Assembly: GCA_043228905.1 (NCBI GenBank)
Contig: JBHGNT010000017.1
Coordinates: 10,478,001 to 10,542,000, forward strand
DNA: 64,000 nt
Origin: Azolla caroliniana
Taxonomy: Eukaryota > Polypodiophyta
Direction: 5' to 3'
Shown: one piece after another, positions 32,052-41,248 of the stretch
How positions within the stretch are numbered: position 1 is the stretch's first letter
Layout: each line of letters opens with the position of its first letter
The notes under the pieces: model-generated
Told to the model about the DNA's origin: nothing
Database searches by the model: none
The model's input: the letters and a program-made list of their open reading frames with translations, nothing else
Program-made: the position numbers and the translations under genes

Positions 32052-32648
32052 ATGATCGTGGACCTTGTAAAGAGAAAAAGACAACAGTCGGACGAGGAAG
32101 AAGAGAAGCCGCAAAAAGCAAAAACGAATGCCATAACGATGGCAAGAGACGAAGTCGATGAAGATATGGTGGACAACCACTACACTCGACCTCATTGGGC
32201 ACGAGCGACAACGGAGACGCCGGTGAAGATCGGGGAGAACAAAGAGACCGTGGTAGCCTTGATCGACCACGGCTCGGAGATCAACCTCATGTCAACTGAC
32301 TTCTACAGAAAAGGAAGATGGACAATCAATACAAATCACGGATGGAAGATTCATGCGGCAACAAAGACTACGGAGGACTTGTACGGAGCTTGTCCCAATG
32401 TTAAAGTCATGATCGGGGATGTGGAGATGGATCAACACTTCTTCATGCAAGAATTGGCGTCGCATCCTGTCATCCTAGGACAACCGTATATCACATCATC
32501 TCGGATCGAGACCAAAGTGTTCGATAATGGAGCAGCCTTCGCACGAATAAAGAGTCTTGACAACCAAAGATCAATCCAATTCCTAATGGTGCGAGAGAAT
32601 CATGAAAGAAATCGAGATAGTCTTGGAGGCGAATCCCCGGAATTTTAG
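32052..32648 (+). CDS. Element B protease region
   Basis: This open stretch begins with the conserved linker IVDLVKRKR. It carries the retropepsin motif VVALIDHGSEINLMSTDFY with the Asp codon at 32265, and later HPVILGQPYI. The DHG variant is shared with F. The homologous F frame is at 16215-17000. It ends in a stop at 32646 before the RT linker. It belongs to the B polyprotein. Confidence 0.82.
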   Translation: MIVDLVKRKRQQSDEEEEKPQKAKTNAITMARDEVDEDMVDNHYTRPHWARATTETPVKIGENKETVVALIDHGSEINLMSTDFYRKGRWTINTNHGWKIHAATKTTEDLYGACPNVKVMIGDVEMDQHFFMQELASHPVILGQPYITSSRIETKVFDNGAAFARIKSLDNQRSIQFLMVRENHERNRDSLGGESPEF

Positions 32649-33370
32649 AACAGACAATTGAAGCATGGGGCACAAATAGTCCGAGCAATCGCAAGTCCCC
32701 ACAAGAAAGTAGAGTGTGTGGATTGCAAGGAGAAGCAACATGTGTCACACCTAGTGGCACATGTAAACTAGTACTACCCGACAAGAAGGACAAGCATCGG
32801 ATACAAAATTTCGAGAAGATGCTGAAAGAAGAAAACATAATAGAAGAAGAAGAGTTCGTGACTCATATTATGGAAGAAGCCTCATTTAACGACACCATCG
32901 GCGAAATCGAGGACGTCGTGGACTTGAGCTATCTTCACGATCATCACGTGATTTCGGTTAGCTCCATCAACATGTACGTTATCATCGATGAATATCATTG
33001 AAGCATCTTGATGAAGGAAGCTGACGTCAACACAAAATATAAAACGGTGGATAAGAAGGTCAAGCTAGTTGCAGTTCCGCTACCAGAAGATACCTGGCAA
33101 AAGATGAAGGAAGTCGCTAACAATCCAAGCTTAAGAGATCTAAAGACAATAGGTCATGTCTTCACCAAAGAGACGAAGGGAAACTACGAGTTGGAAGGGA
33201 GGATTTCCTTCTCCCTGAAGAGGAGCGAATGTTTCGCGACATGCTTGAGAGACATGGGATAGCTTTCGCATTTTTCCCACGAGAAATCGGATGTGCTGAT
33301 CCAAGGACGATAGAGCCAATGGTGATCTTCACGGTGCCGCATGTGCCTTGGAATGTGAAACTGATACCGG
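32649..33370 (+). pseudogene. Element B protease-RT linker and start of RT
   Basis: Two open pieces lie here. 32714-33001 is acidic (LKEENIIEEEEFVTHIMEE) and contains EASFNDTIGEIEDVV, equivalent to EAVSFDDTLGML in F. 33008-33262 has VAVPLPED and NPSLRDLKTIGHVF. After a frameshift come FPREIGCADP and VIFTVPHVPWNVKLIPV, which end at the D2 insertion. Removing D2 with one CCGG continues directly into PRAHLPKL at 34981. Confidence 0.75.
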
Positions 33371-34976
33371 TGTCGCGAAAATACGACGAGGATACGTGAA
33401 TATTGAGGCAAGACCCCGGGGCCTTTGACTAGAGGATATCAAATTCGTGTATCTATGTACTAAGAATTAACCGAAATGAGAAAGATTAACAAATTTCATT
33501 AACAAGTAGAAAGGAAAATTACAATTAATCCCTAGATTAGGATTACAAAAAGTTTGCTAATGGAGATGGCTAGAGTAATAGATTAGAGGAAATTAAGATA
33601 TGAATTCTATAGAAAATTAGGGTTTTTGGCTTTGATAAGAGATTATGGTTTTATGAGTTGAATAGCTTCCGTATGAAAATTTAGAGTTATGAGTAAGATA
33701 TGGCTTCCGTAAGGAAATTCGGGTTTTACTTGAGAGATATGGCTTCGATAAGATAGGGAAAATTAGGATTAGGTTATATGAGTATTATGGCTTCCATAGG
33801 GAAGATTAAGGTTTTTCAGTGTTATGGCTTCCGTAGGGAAGATTAGGATTAGTGAGAGTTATGGCTTCCCTAAGATAAGGTAGCTGAGAAGGAAAAGAAA
33901 ATTAATTGAGATAATATGGTGAGAGTCCGAGTGTAGGAAAAAAAATGGAATATATATGGAGTTCTCCCTTGATCATAGCCTTTCCACTTTTTGTTGCATG
34001 GCCTCTACTTTTAGTTGCTTAGCTTTTTCTTTTAGTTGCATCTATTTTTAGTTGCATGGCTTTTTCGTTTAGTTGCATGTGACCGTCCACCTGACCTTTA
34101 CTTTTTGCATGCACTCCAACTTTAGTTGCTTGCGTCCACATGGCCTTTACTTTAGTTCTCTTCACTTTACTTTAGTTTGTTGCATGATCCAGTCTTCCGT
34201 CCGTCCGCGTCCAACCTCGTCCGGTAGCCGGTTTCGTCCGATCGCCGAATCCCTCGCCGGCCGGTTCCATTTTGCTTGCCGGTTGCGGTTGCGGTTTTGC
34301 TTACCGGCCGGTTTCCGGTTTTTCTTGCCAGCCGGTTCCGGTTCCGGTTTGCTTGCCGGTTCCGGTTCCAGTTTTGCTTGCCGGCCGGTTCCGGTTCCGG
34401 TTTGCTTGCCAGTTCCGGTTCCGGTTCCGGTTTTGCTTATCGGCCGGTTTCCGGTTTGCATACCGGCCAATTCCGGTTCCGATTCCGATTTGCTTGCCGG
34501 TTCCGGTTCCGGTTTTGCTTGCCGGCCGGTTTCCGGTTTGCATACCAACCGATTTCCGATTTGCATACCGGCCGGTTTCCGGTTCCAGTTTGCTTGCCAA
34601 TTCCGGTTCCAGTTTACCTACCGGCCGGTTTCCAGATTTGCTTACCGGCCGGTTTCCGGTTTTAAGAAATTTGCCCACCATCATCCATCAAGACAAGGTG
34701 GCCAAAGTGCTCTTAGCACAAATAAAGAATGAGGGAGCTCAAGGTGCTTATATAGCCAGGGCCTTAACTTTCCTATCTTTGTGAGATAGTTCTAATTTTC
34801 CTATCTTCTCAAACTTTATTTTCACATAACTTGATATGTATTTCTCCATTTTGTATATAGTAAAAAACGTTTTGAAGCTCTTGAGTATATCCATCTTTCT
34901 ATAGTAAGCTACTAATCTAATCTATAATAATTATTTCATTATTTTTTTTACATTGTGTGTGAAAATTCACACGACA
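33371..34976. repeat. Solo LTR D2, duplication CCGG
   Basis: It is 1,606 bp, starting TGTCGCGAAAATACGACG and ending TTCACACGACA. CCGG flanks it at 33367-33370 and 34977-34980. It is homologous to D1 over most of its length. The size difference comes from more copies of TATGGCTTCC-type repeats (33600-33880) and a much longer CCGGTTCCGG array (34240-34665). Confidence 0.85.
34240..34665. repeat. Variable array of TTGCTTGCCGGCCGGTT-type units in D2
   Basis: Units of about 22-30 bp combine TTTGCTTGCCGG or TTTGCATACCGG with CCGGTTCCGGTTCCGG or CCGGTTTCCGG. About 17 copies are present. D1 has only about three. Open frames across it give VPVPVCLP-like peptides on both strands, which are artefacts of the repeat. 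Confidence 0.85.
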
Positions 34977-34980
34977 CCGG

Positions 34981-36310
34981 TTCCGAGAGCACACCTACCG
35001 AAGCTGATCGAGCTCTTAAAGGAGAAAGTGAATATGGGAATTCTGGAACCGTCAAATGCTCCTTATTCCAATAGTTGGTTCACGGTGCCGAAGAAGAATG
35101 GATCATTGCAATTCATCCAAGATCTTCAACCTGTCAACAAGGTGACAATTTGAAATGCCGGAATCGGTCTGAGTGTGGACGAATTTGCCGAGGCGTTTGC
35201 GGGCCGGTCCATCTACTCCATTGGCGATCTGTACTCCGGGTATGAACAATTCCAATTGGTGATCAACAATCGTGACATTAAAACCATGAGGACTCCGATC
35301 GGGCTTGTGCGGATGTGTACCTTACCTCAAGGCGCAACGAACTCGGTCGCTCATATGGTGAATGCCATGAACAAAGTCTTGAAGGATTGTATCCTGGACA
35401 TCACGATGCCATTCTTGGATGATATTCCAATAAAAGGATGTTCGGATGAGGAGGAAGATGAATCGAAAGATAAGGAAGGGTGTAGAAAGTTCGTCGCGGA
35501 TCATATGAAAGATTGCGAGAAGGTGCTTCAAAGGCTCGAAGATGCGAATTTGACATTTTCGGGAGAAAAATCCGCATTCGGGCAACCAAAGATCTTGGTG
35601 GTAGGTCACTTGTATGGAGCATACGACCGGAAGCCTTCGCCATCCAAAGTAAACGCGATCCAAGACATGAAAGAAGAATGTGAAAACCAAACGGAGGTTC
35701 GAAGGTTCCTTGGAGCATGTGTGTTTTATCATATCTGGATTCCTCACTACGCTCATGTCGTCGAACCGTTATATCGACTACTAAAGAAAAGAATGAAGTT
35801 TGAATGGCGAAGCAAGCATACAAACGCGATGCGAAGTTTGAATAAACTACTTCTTGAAGCTCCAACACTAAGAAAGGCCAATTATACCGAAAGGAAGCCG
35901 ATTTATGTGGTTGTAGATACGAGCCCAACCGGAATTGGGTGGGTCATCAACCAAGAAGGAGAAGATAATGCGCGATATGCCATCCGGTTCTCAATGAACG
36001 ACAACAAAGATACGCCCAAGTCAAGCGGGAACCTTGGGGTACTGTGTCGACAGTGAAGACGGACAAAGATTACCTGATCAGGACGGAAGTGATAATAGAG
36101 ACAGATTGTCTCCCAATCCTCGGAATGATCTCGGGATGTGTGACCCCAGATCTAGCTATGCTAAGCTGGATCGTGTATATCAAGTCTTTAAACCTAGAGA
36201 TCCGTCACATTGTAGGGAAGAAGAACGCCATGGCTGACATGCTGTCGAGGGCAAGATTTGAGAATGAAAGTGACATGGTTTCGGAAGATGAAGATGTCAC
36301 CCTCGACTAA
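34981..36310 (+). pseudogene. Element B RT and RNase H
   Basis: RT resumes after D2 with PRAHLPKLIELLKEKVNMGILEP and FTVPKKNGSLQFIQDLQP. TGA at 35151 replaces the Arg seen in F (TIRNAG). From 35175 the frame is open to 36056: DLYSGYEQFQL, then TMPFLDDIPIKG with both Asp at 35418-35423. An acidic spacer (SDEEEDESKDKEG) follows, then FSGEKSAFGQPKILVVGHL and FLGACVFYHIWIPHYAH. RNase H begins VVDTSPTGIGWV. A shift near 36000 lies before VIIETDCLPILG and KKNAMADMLSRARF (to 36310). Apart from these lesions the enzyme core is well kept. Confidence 0.9.
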
Positions 36311-37728
36311 TCAAGATGGCTCGATTATCAGTGGAAGACAAGGACATGCTAACCTTCCACGCCTTCAACAAGGACAAGTACGAAGGGGAGTGGTTACTAA
36401 TCGGCAGATTCCTAAGATCAATGACGACGAATGCTTCGTTGACGAAGGAGGAGGCCCTACGAATCCGAAAGAAAGCTTACCAATACTTCTTGAAGGGAGG
36501 ATTCCTTTGGTGACGCCCAAAAAGAAGGACAGGAATACCACGTCGAGTGGTGGTGAAGAAAGAAGAGCAAGTGACGCTGATGACTGACTTCCACAAGAGT
36601 GCTTGGGCAGGTCATAGAGGAACATGGGCGACGTTCGAAAAGTTGAAGGAAAAGTATTGGTGGCCGAGCATGTACAAAGATGTACTCCATTTTGTGTCCA
36701 CATGCAAATCTTGGCAAGTACATTTGAATATACGTCATCGTGATGAGTTACGACCGACATACCCACTCACCATACACTTCAAATGGATGGTGGATCTGGT
36801 CTCGATGCCAATTGGAGTGGGACAAATGAAGTACTTAGTGCTGACAAGAGAAGACTTGACAAATCAAGTGGAAGGACGGGCCTTGACGAATAAGACGACG
36901 TAAGCTATTTGCAAATTTCTACTTGAAGAGGTTGTTTGCCGATACGGATGTGTGGGGAAGATAGTCGCCGATAGAGGGGAGTTGGATGCACATGAAGCAA
37001 TGGAGCTTTTTGAATGACTAGGCGTGAAGCTCTCCCTCACGACTGTCTACAATCCGGAAGCGAATGGGAAGATCAAGCGAGGGCATGGACCTATCGTCAA
37101 AGCCATCGTACGAGCATGCAACGGTCGAGTTGGGAATTGGCCACGACTATTGCCCTATGCCTTGTGGGACGACAGAATGACACACAACTCAGTGATAGGG
37201 TATATGCCAACGAAGCTTACGTATAGACAAAAGCCGGTGATGCCCATCGAAAGGACGATCGCCTCATGGGTAGCGATACCATGGGTGAACGAGATGAGCC
37301 GAGAAGAATTATTAGCGGCACAAATAAGGCAACTTGAAAGGAGACCTGAAGATCTAGAACATGCGCGAAAAATGATGGAGGCAGCCCGAGTGAAGAACAA
37401 AATTCGGTTTGACAAGACGCATCGACTGTGTCCCAAGAAGATCGAAGAAGGAGATTGGGTATTGGTCTACGATAGCAGCCTTGACAATCAACACAGTACA
37501 ACAAGAAAGTTCGCAAGAAGATGGTTCGGACCGTATGTGGTGATAAGTGCCAATGACAATGCCACATACCACCTTGCAGAGCTAGATGGATCAAGGTTGG
37601 TCATACCCATTGCCGGAAAAAGAGTAAATTTTTTCAAGAAAAGACAAGACGAGGCTCCTGTCCTCGATCACCTCGACGATAAAGATAGTCCAACAGAAGT
37701 AAATGAGGATGTGGAGGAGTCATACTGA
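36311..37728 (+). pseudogene. Element B integrase, catalytic Glu replaced
   Basis: The zinc-binding domain HKSAWAGHRG...KYWWPSMY...STC is at about 36592-36710. The core has FKWMVDLVSMP and VADRGELDA with both Asp. TAA at 36901 and TGA at 37018 break the frame. The third catalytic position reads NGKIKRGH (about 37060-37085), with Lys where A and F have Glu. The C-terminal part has RRWFGPYVVI and ends at 37728. Without the Glu it would be inactive even if the frame were open. Confidence 0.9.
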
Positions 37729-37782
37729 TCACTACTGCCAAAATCTCACTTTCTCTCTTCTTGGCACGTATCGGAGGACGTG

Positions 37783-37799
37783 CGGTTTGGTGGGGTGGA
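37783..37799 (+). promoter_or_regulatory. Polypurine tract of element B
   Basis: CGGTTTGGTGGGGTGGA directly precedes the 3' LTR start TGTTGTGAAG. Confidence 0.8.
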
Positions 37800-38826
37800 T
37801 GTTGTGAAGATTTTCAGCGATAGTGTGAAAATTGTAAGGAACATTTGAAATCGAGTGTGGCTCTTCTCACGAGAAAAACAAAACAATAATAGTGAAGATA
37901 ATATTTTGAATAAGTTTAATATCTAGGTACAAAAAGATGGAGGTCTTCAAGAGATTTCAAATGTGCTTTACCACATAAAAAACGGACATCTAAGTGACAA
38001 GTTATGTGGGAGTGAAGTAAAAGGACGAAGAGAAAAGTAAACTGTGAGATATCGCACATAGACAGGACAAACAAGGACCCTACAATATATAAAGTAGAGA
38101 AAAAGCTATTATCTTTGTGTGGAGCATAGAGAGTTCAAGGTGACTTGAACAAAGTTAATATGATGAATGAGTGTAGCCTAACTACAAGTTTTGGCCAACC
38201 AAAACCAGACCGGTGAACCGGGATCCGGCGACCGGATAGGTATATGAATAAATAAATAAATATATGTATATACATATATATAAACACAAGGAGTGCAAGT
38301 GTGGATTTGAACCTTAGACCTCTAAGTTGAGAGTCTATAGGTTTACCACTAAGCCAAGATATTTTCTTGAAATAATATTTTTATCATTATATTTTTACAT
38401 GTAAATTTCCATACATGAGACCTTGAATGAGTAGAATGATTCTCATGCATCACATGTAACGCATGAGCGCCAAATGACAAGCATGGATCACATGCATCAT
38501 ATGCATGAGAGCATCTATAAAAGAGGAAATAAAAAAGAGAAAGGGAGGGTACTTTTTTTTATATGAAATTAAGAGAAGAAAATTCGTTATCGAATTGATC
38601 GTGTAACTTGTTTCTGAAATCTAAAGTCAATTGCTCAATCTTAATCTCTCTCTTTCGCCATATCAATCTTTCTCAATCTAAAGTCAAGCATTTCATCTCA
38701 ATCTCTCTCTCTCAAATTATCATAAATACTCTCTTGCTAAAGTTTGTGCCAACTTCGAATCCCTTCGGTCCAGAACCCCGATCGTTCCTCCTCGCGATTC
38801 ACACTTAGTGACGGATCTTCATGACA
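37800..38826 (+). repeat. 3' LTR of element B
   Basis: It is 1,027 bp, from TGTTGTGAAGATTTTC to TCTTCATGACA, with ACGC following. It has a TATA-like TCTATAAAAGAGG near 38514. A minus-strand tRNA-like module is at 38303-38356. A block of about 250 bp (about 38360-38620) is missing from the 5' LTR. Confidence 0.88.
38303..38356 (-). other. tRNA-like module in the B 3' LTR
   Basis: On the minus strand TGGCTTAGTGGT matches the A-box consensus TRGCNNAGYNGG at 11 of 12 positions (38345-38356). GGTTCAAATCC matches the B box GGTTCGANTCC at 10 of 11 (38303-38313). Between them AGACTCT...AGAGGTCT can pair like an anticodon arm. Acceptor pairing is poor. Confidence 0.65.
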
Positions 38827-38830
38827 ACGC

Positions 38831-39690
38831 GGTCTTCCATTCATCTCCTGGTTAGATCCGTACGAGGTTATACACTCCCGTAAGTCGATCTTTGTGAAGA
38901 ACCTTGCACCATTCATCCGTTCTAAAAGACTTGAGATAAGGGTAAGTGCATACCTATTTCTGATGGTGACCTTATTCAAGCCACGACGGCTAGATATTTC
39001 AAATGTCGAATAAAACCATTTTCCAAATTCTCCTCTATATAGGCTCGAAGGACTTCTAGCTTGGTTGGTGACAAATTGTAGATCGGTCCCCATGGTGGCT
39101 CTTGTCCCGATTGTAAATCGATGGGGCAATCATACAGTCGATGATGAGGAAGAGTATTGGCTTGTACTTTATCAAAACCTTCGGCATAATGATGATACTC
39201 CTCTTTAATGGTGTCAGAGGGTTTTACTGATATTGTGAAGAGAAACATTTCTTCCTTGCGTCCTTCTTCCCGCAACTGATGTTACATCGAAATGGTTGCA
39301 ATCTTATGAATAGATCCTCGGGCTTGTCGTTACCGGATTTCTCTTGTTCTCCAATCTATGTATGGGTTATGTAATTCAAACCATGGTAATCCTAAAACAA
39401 TGGGATGTTCTGGGATACTAATTATATTAAATGATACTACACACGCTAGATTATCTAGGACAATATTAACGGGTTCTGACTCTTCTATGATATTTCCGGA
39501 AGCAATGGAACGACCATCAATGACTACTACAAAGGCTGGACACAGGAGTTTTCTGAAAGATATCTAATGAGCTTGGGCAAAATTCCTATCCATGAAGCAA
39601 GATTTAGCTCCGCGTAGGTGGGTTCTGATCTTGCCCTTGACATCTAGAATTGTTGTTCCAAATGTTGTTTGAAAAGGCGGTTGTCACATC
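38831..39690 (-). pseudogene. Chromovirus E protease remnant and RT (first part), right of B
   Basis: Reading leftwards from 39690: a protease-like end with ILGLPWFELHNPYIDW-like sequence (about 39420-39330). RT then starts with [17 protein letters not shown] and [29 protein letters not shown]. It continues [27 protein letters not shown] to the B insertion point within EWKTA. All are standard gypsy RT blocks. Frame breaks lie near 39020-38990. The protease active-site motif is not recognisable. Confidence 0.85.
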
Positions 39691-40391
39691 TCACCGCATG
39701 ACTGATTGCTTCTGTTAATGCCTTTGGTTCTTCGGGGAAGGTCAAGAGTAAATCGTTGACAATGTTGCGTAAACCATAACAAAAATGCTCCATCAATTCT
39801 TGATCATCCCAAGGGATATCGGTGGTGAGTAGGCGGAAATCTGCAGTGTATGCGGAGGCTGGACGATCACCTTGGCGTAATCGTCGGATTTTGTTGATTG
39901 TTGTCCTTATGCTGTCAATATCTCCAAAACAGGCTTAAAACTCACTTATAAATTCTTCAAAATTGTTTAGTAATGGAGTTTCCTTTTCTAACAACGAAGC
40001 AAACCATGCCAATGTTGAGCCACTAAGTAGAGTGCCTATTAGTCCCACTCGTGATGCATCGGTGGGATATCGAGAAGGATGCATTTGAATCACTAAACGT
40101 ACCTGATTTAGAAAACCTCTAAACTAAGATTGGGTCCCATCAAATTTTGCAGCAAGATCGATCTTAGGTTCTTTGTGAGTCCCTTGAGTGTTTGATCCTT
40201 GTTGTTGTAGTGATACAATAGTCGCTTTATGTTGTTGTACACGTAACGTTAGCTCCCGTTATTGTTGTTTTTCTAGTGCTATTTGTTGAAGATCCCCCAA
40301 CAAACGGTGATTTTCTTGTTCTAGTGTATACAAATTTCTCTTTAAAGAACTAGAGCTTCGTGGAAACAGATTGGTATTCCTGAGCGCTAAC
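39690..40391 (-). pseudogene. Chromovirus E gag, degenerate
   Basis: The minus-strand translation from about 40391 shows a short coiled-coil start (LEQENHRLLGDLQQIALEKQQ). The gag core follows: LAAKFDGTQS, FRGFLNQVRLVIQMHPSRYPTDASRVGLIGTLLSG, RPASAYTADFRLLTTDIPWDDQ. Several stops interrupt it. Element J (59431-60057) has the same protein in better condition. No zinc knuckle is recognisable before the protease part. Confidence 0.82.
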
Positions 40392-40556
40392 ATATTCCAT
40401 TTTACTTGGGAGGATAAGAGGATTAGTATGAAGGGAAAAAAGAGGTAACAAGATGAGGGAAACCGGAAAGAAGACCAGAAAAAAGGGGATATGTAAGAAG
40501 ATAAAAGGAAGTGGAGGAAAGGAAGAGATGGTAGGAGGACAAAATCGGTTCAAACT

Positions 40557-40688
40557 GTCAGGAATAGTACTGAGACAGAGAAGAAATTAGTACTAAGAGA
40601 GGAATATTAGTACTAAGAGGAATAGAGAGGAATATTAGTACTGAGACAGACATAAGGTCATGGGTTCGAGTCTTGCCATATCATGACA
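40557..40688 (-). repeat. 5' LTR of chromovirus E, shortened
   Basis: In plus orientation TGTCAGGAATAG...CATATCATGACA, 132 bp. Both ends match the 3' LTR ends (11756 and 18964-19006), but the middle is replaced by short repeats of GAGGAATATTAGTACT. A B-box-like GGTTCGAGTCT is at 40663-40673. TATTT follows. Confidence 0.7.
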
Positions 40689-40970
40689 TATTTAAAATAT
40701 GTGTGGAGGAACAATGAATGATATACGACTCATGGCCGGAGTTACAAAAGTATGCTTCTAGGATCCTATTCTAGCTAGGGGGCATCCTCTCTCCTCTTTT
40801 CCACTCCCTCCTTTCATTTCTCCTTCACATTTTATAGCTTTTCCTTTACACCCTTGGTGTGCTTTAGCACTTGGCGTGCTTTAGTCTTCCATCATTTTCG
40901 GTTGCACGTATGTTTCTAATTACGATTGCCTTCACGTACTTTGCCTACCTCTCGATTCGTTTCACACTTA
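40689..40970 (-). repeat. G-family LTR, outer part
   Basis: It matches 52156-52465 (GAGGAACAATGA...TCCTATTCTAGCTAGGGGG...TTTCACACTTAAT). The inner part is at 11670-11755, separated by element E. It appears to serve as the 5' LTR of G1 and, directly abutting the 3' end of G2, as the 3' LTR of G2. Confidence 0.65.
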
Positions 40971-41248
40971 ATATACAAAAATTGGCCCATAGACAACACT
41001 TGGCACCTCAAACCCACAAAAATGAACAAAATACAAAGAGCGGTAATATGGCTATGGAACACTCAGTCCTCTGTCAAAATGTCGAGGATGCCTTCGGAGG
41101 TTGGGTGCACAGTTGTTCCCTCCATCGTCACCACCGAGATAACTGGTTCCGACTTGTTCTGTGGGGTTTGCTCAACCGAAATATCGGGCTCATGGTCAAT
41201 ATCTATCTACATTGCTAGTGAGGTGGGGGTTTCCAACTCTTGGTGTGG

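Larger units (their letters stand above)
22385..38826 (+). mobile_element. Gypsy element B with nested copia LTR, copia C2 and solo LTRs; duplication ACGC
   Basis: This is a complete-order gypsy element: 5' LTR (22385-23159), primer-binding site (23168), gag, protease, RT, RNase H, integrase, polypurine tract, 3' LTR (37800-38826). ACGC flanks it at 22381-22384 and 38827-38830. Removing it and one ACGC rejoins the chromovirus RT around the conserved WKTAFRTRYG. Inserts: C3 (with C2 and D1) in gag and D2 in RT. Every pol domain carries stops or shifts. Confidence 0.92.
11756..40688 (-). mobile_element. Chromovirus E (minus strand) with nested F and B, duplication TATTT
   Basis: This is a minus-strand Ty3/gypsy chromovirus. 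From right to left: short 5' LTR (40557-40688), gag (40391-39690), protease remnant, RT, RNase H, integrase, chromodomain (18999-19325), 3' LTR. The target duplication TATTT is at 11751-11755 and 40689-40693, in the LTR of G1. Inserts are F in the 3' LTR, an A-type LTR fragment at 20440-21505, and B at 22385-38826 in RT. Without the inserts the element is about 4.6 kb. It is old: stops occur in every domain. Confidence 0.85.

Noticed and set aside
34073-34784. Long open frames on both strands giving repeated VPVPVCLP or GTGTGKQ peptides
   Set aside because: They follow the CCGGTT repeat array of D2 in every frame; no start context, domain or conservation in D1.
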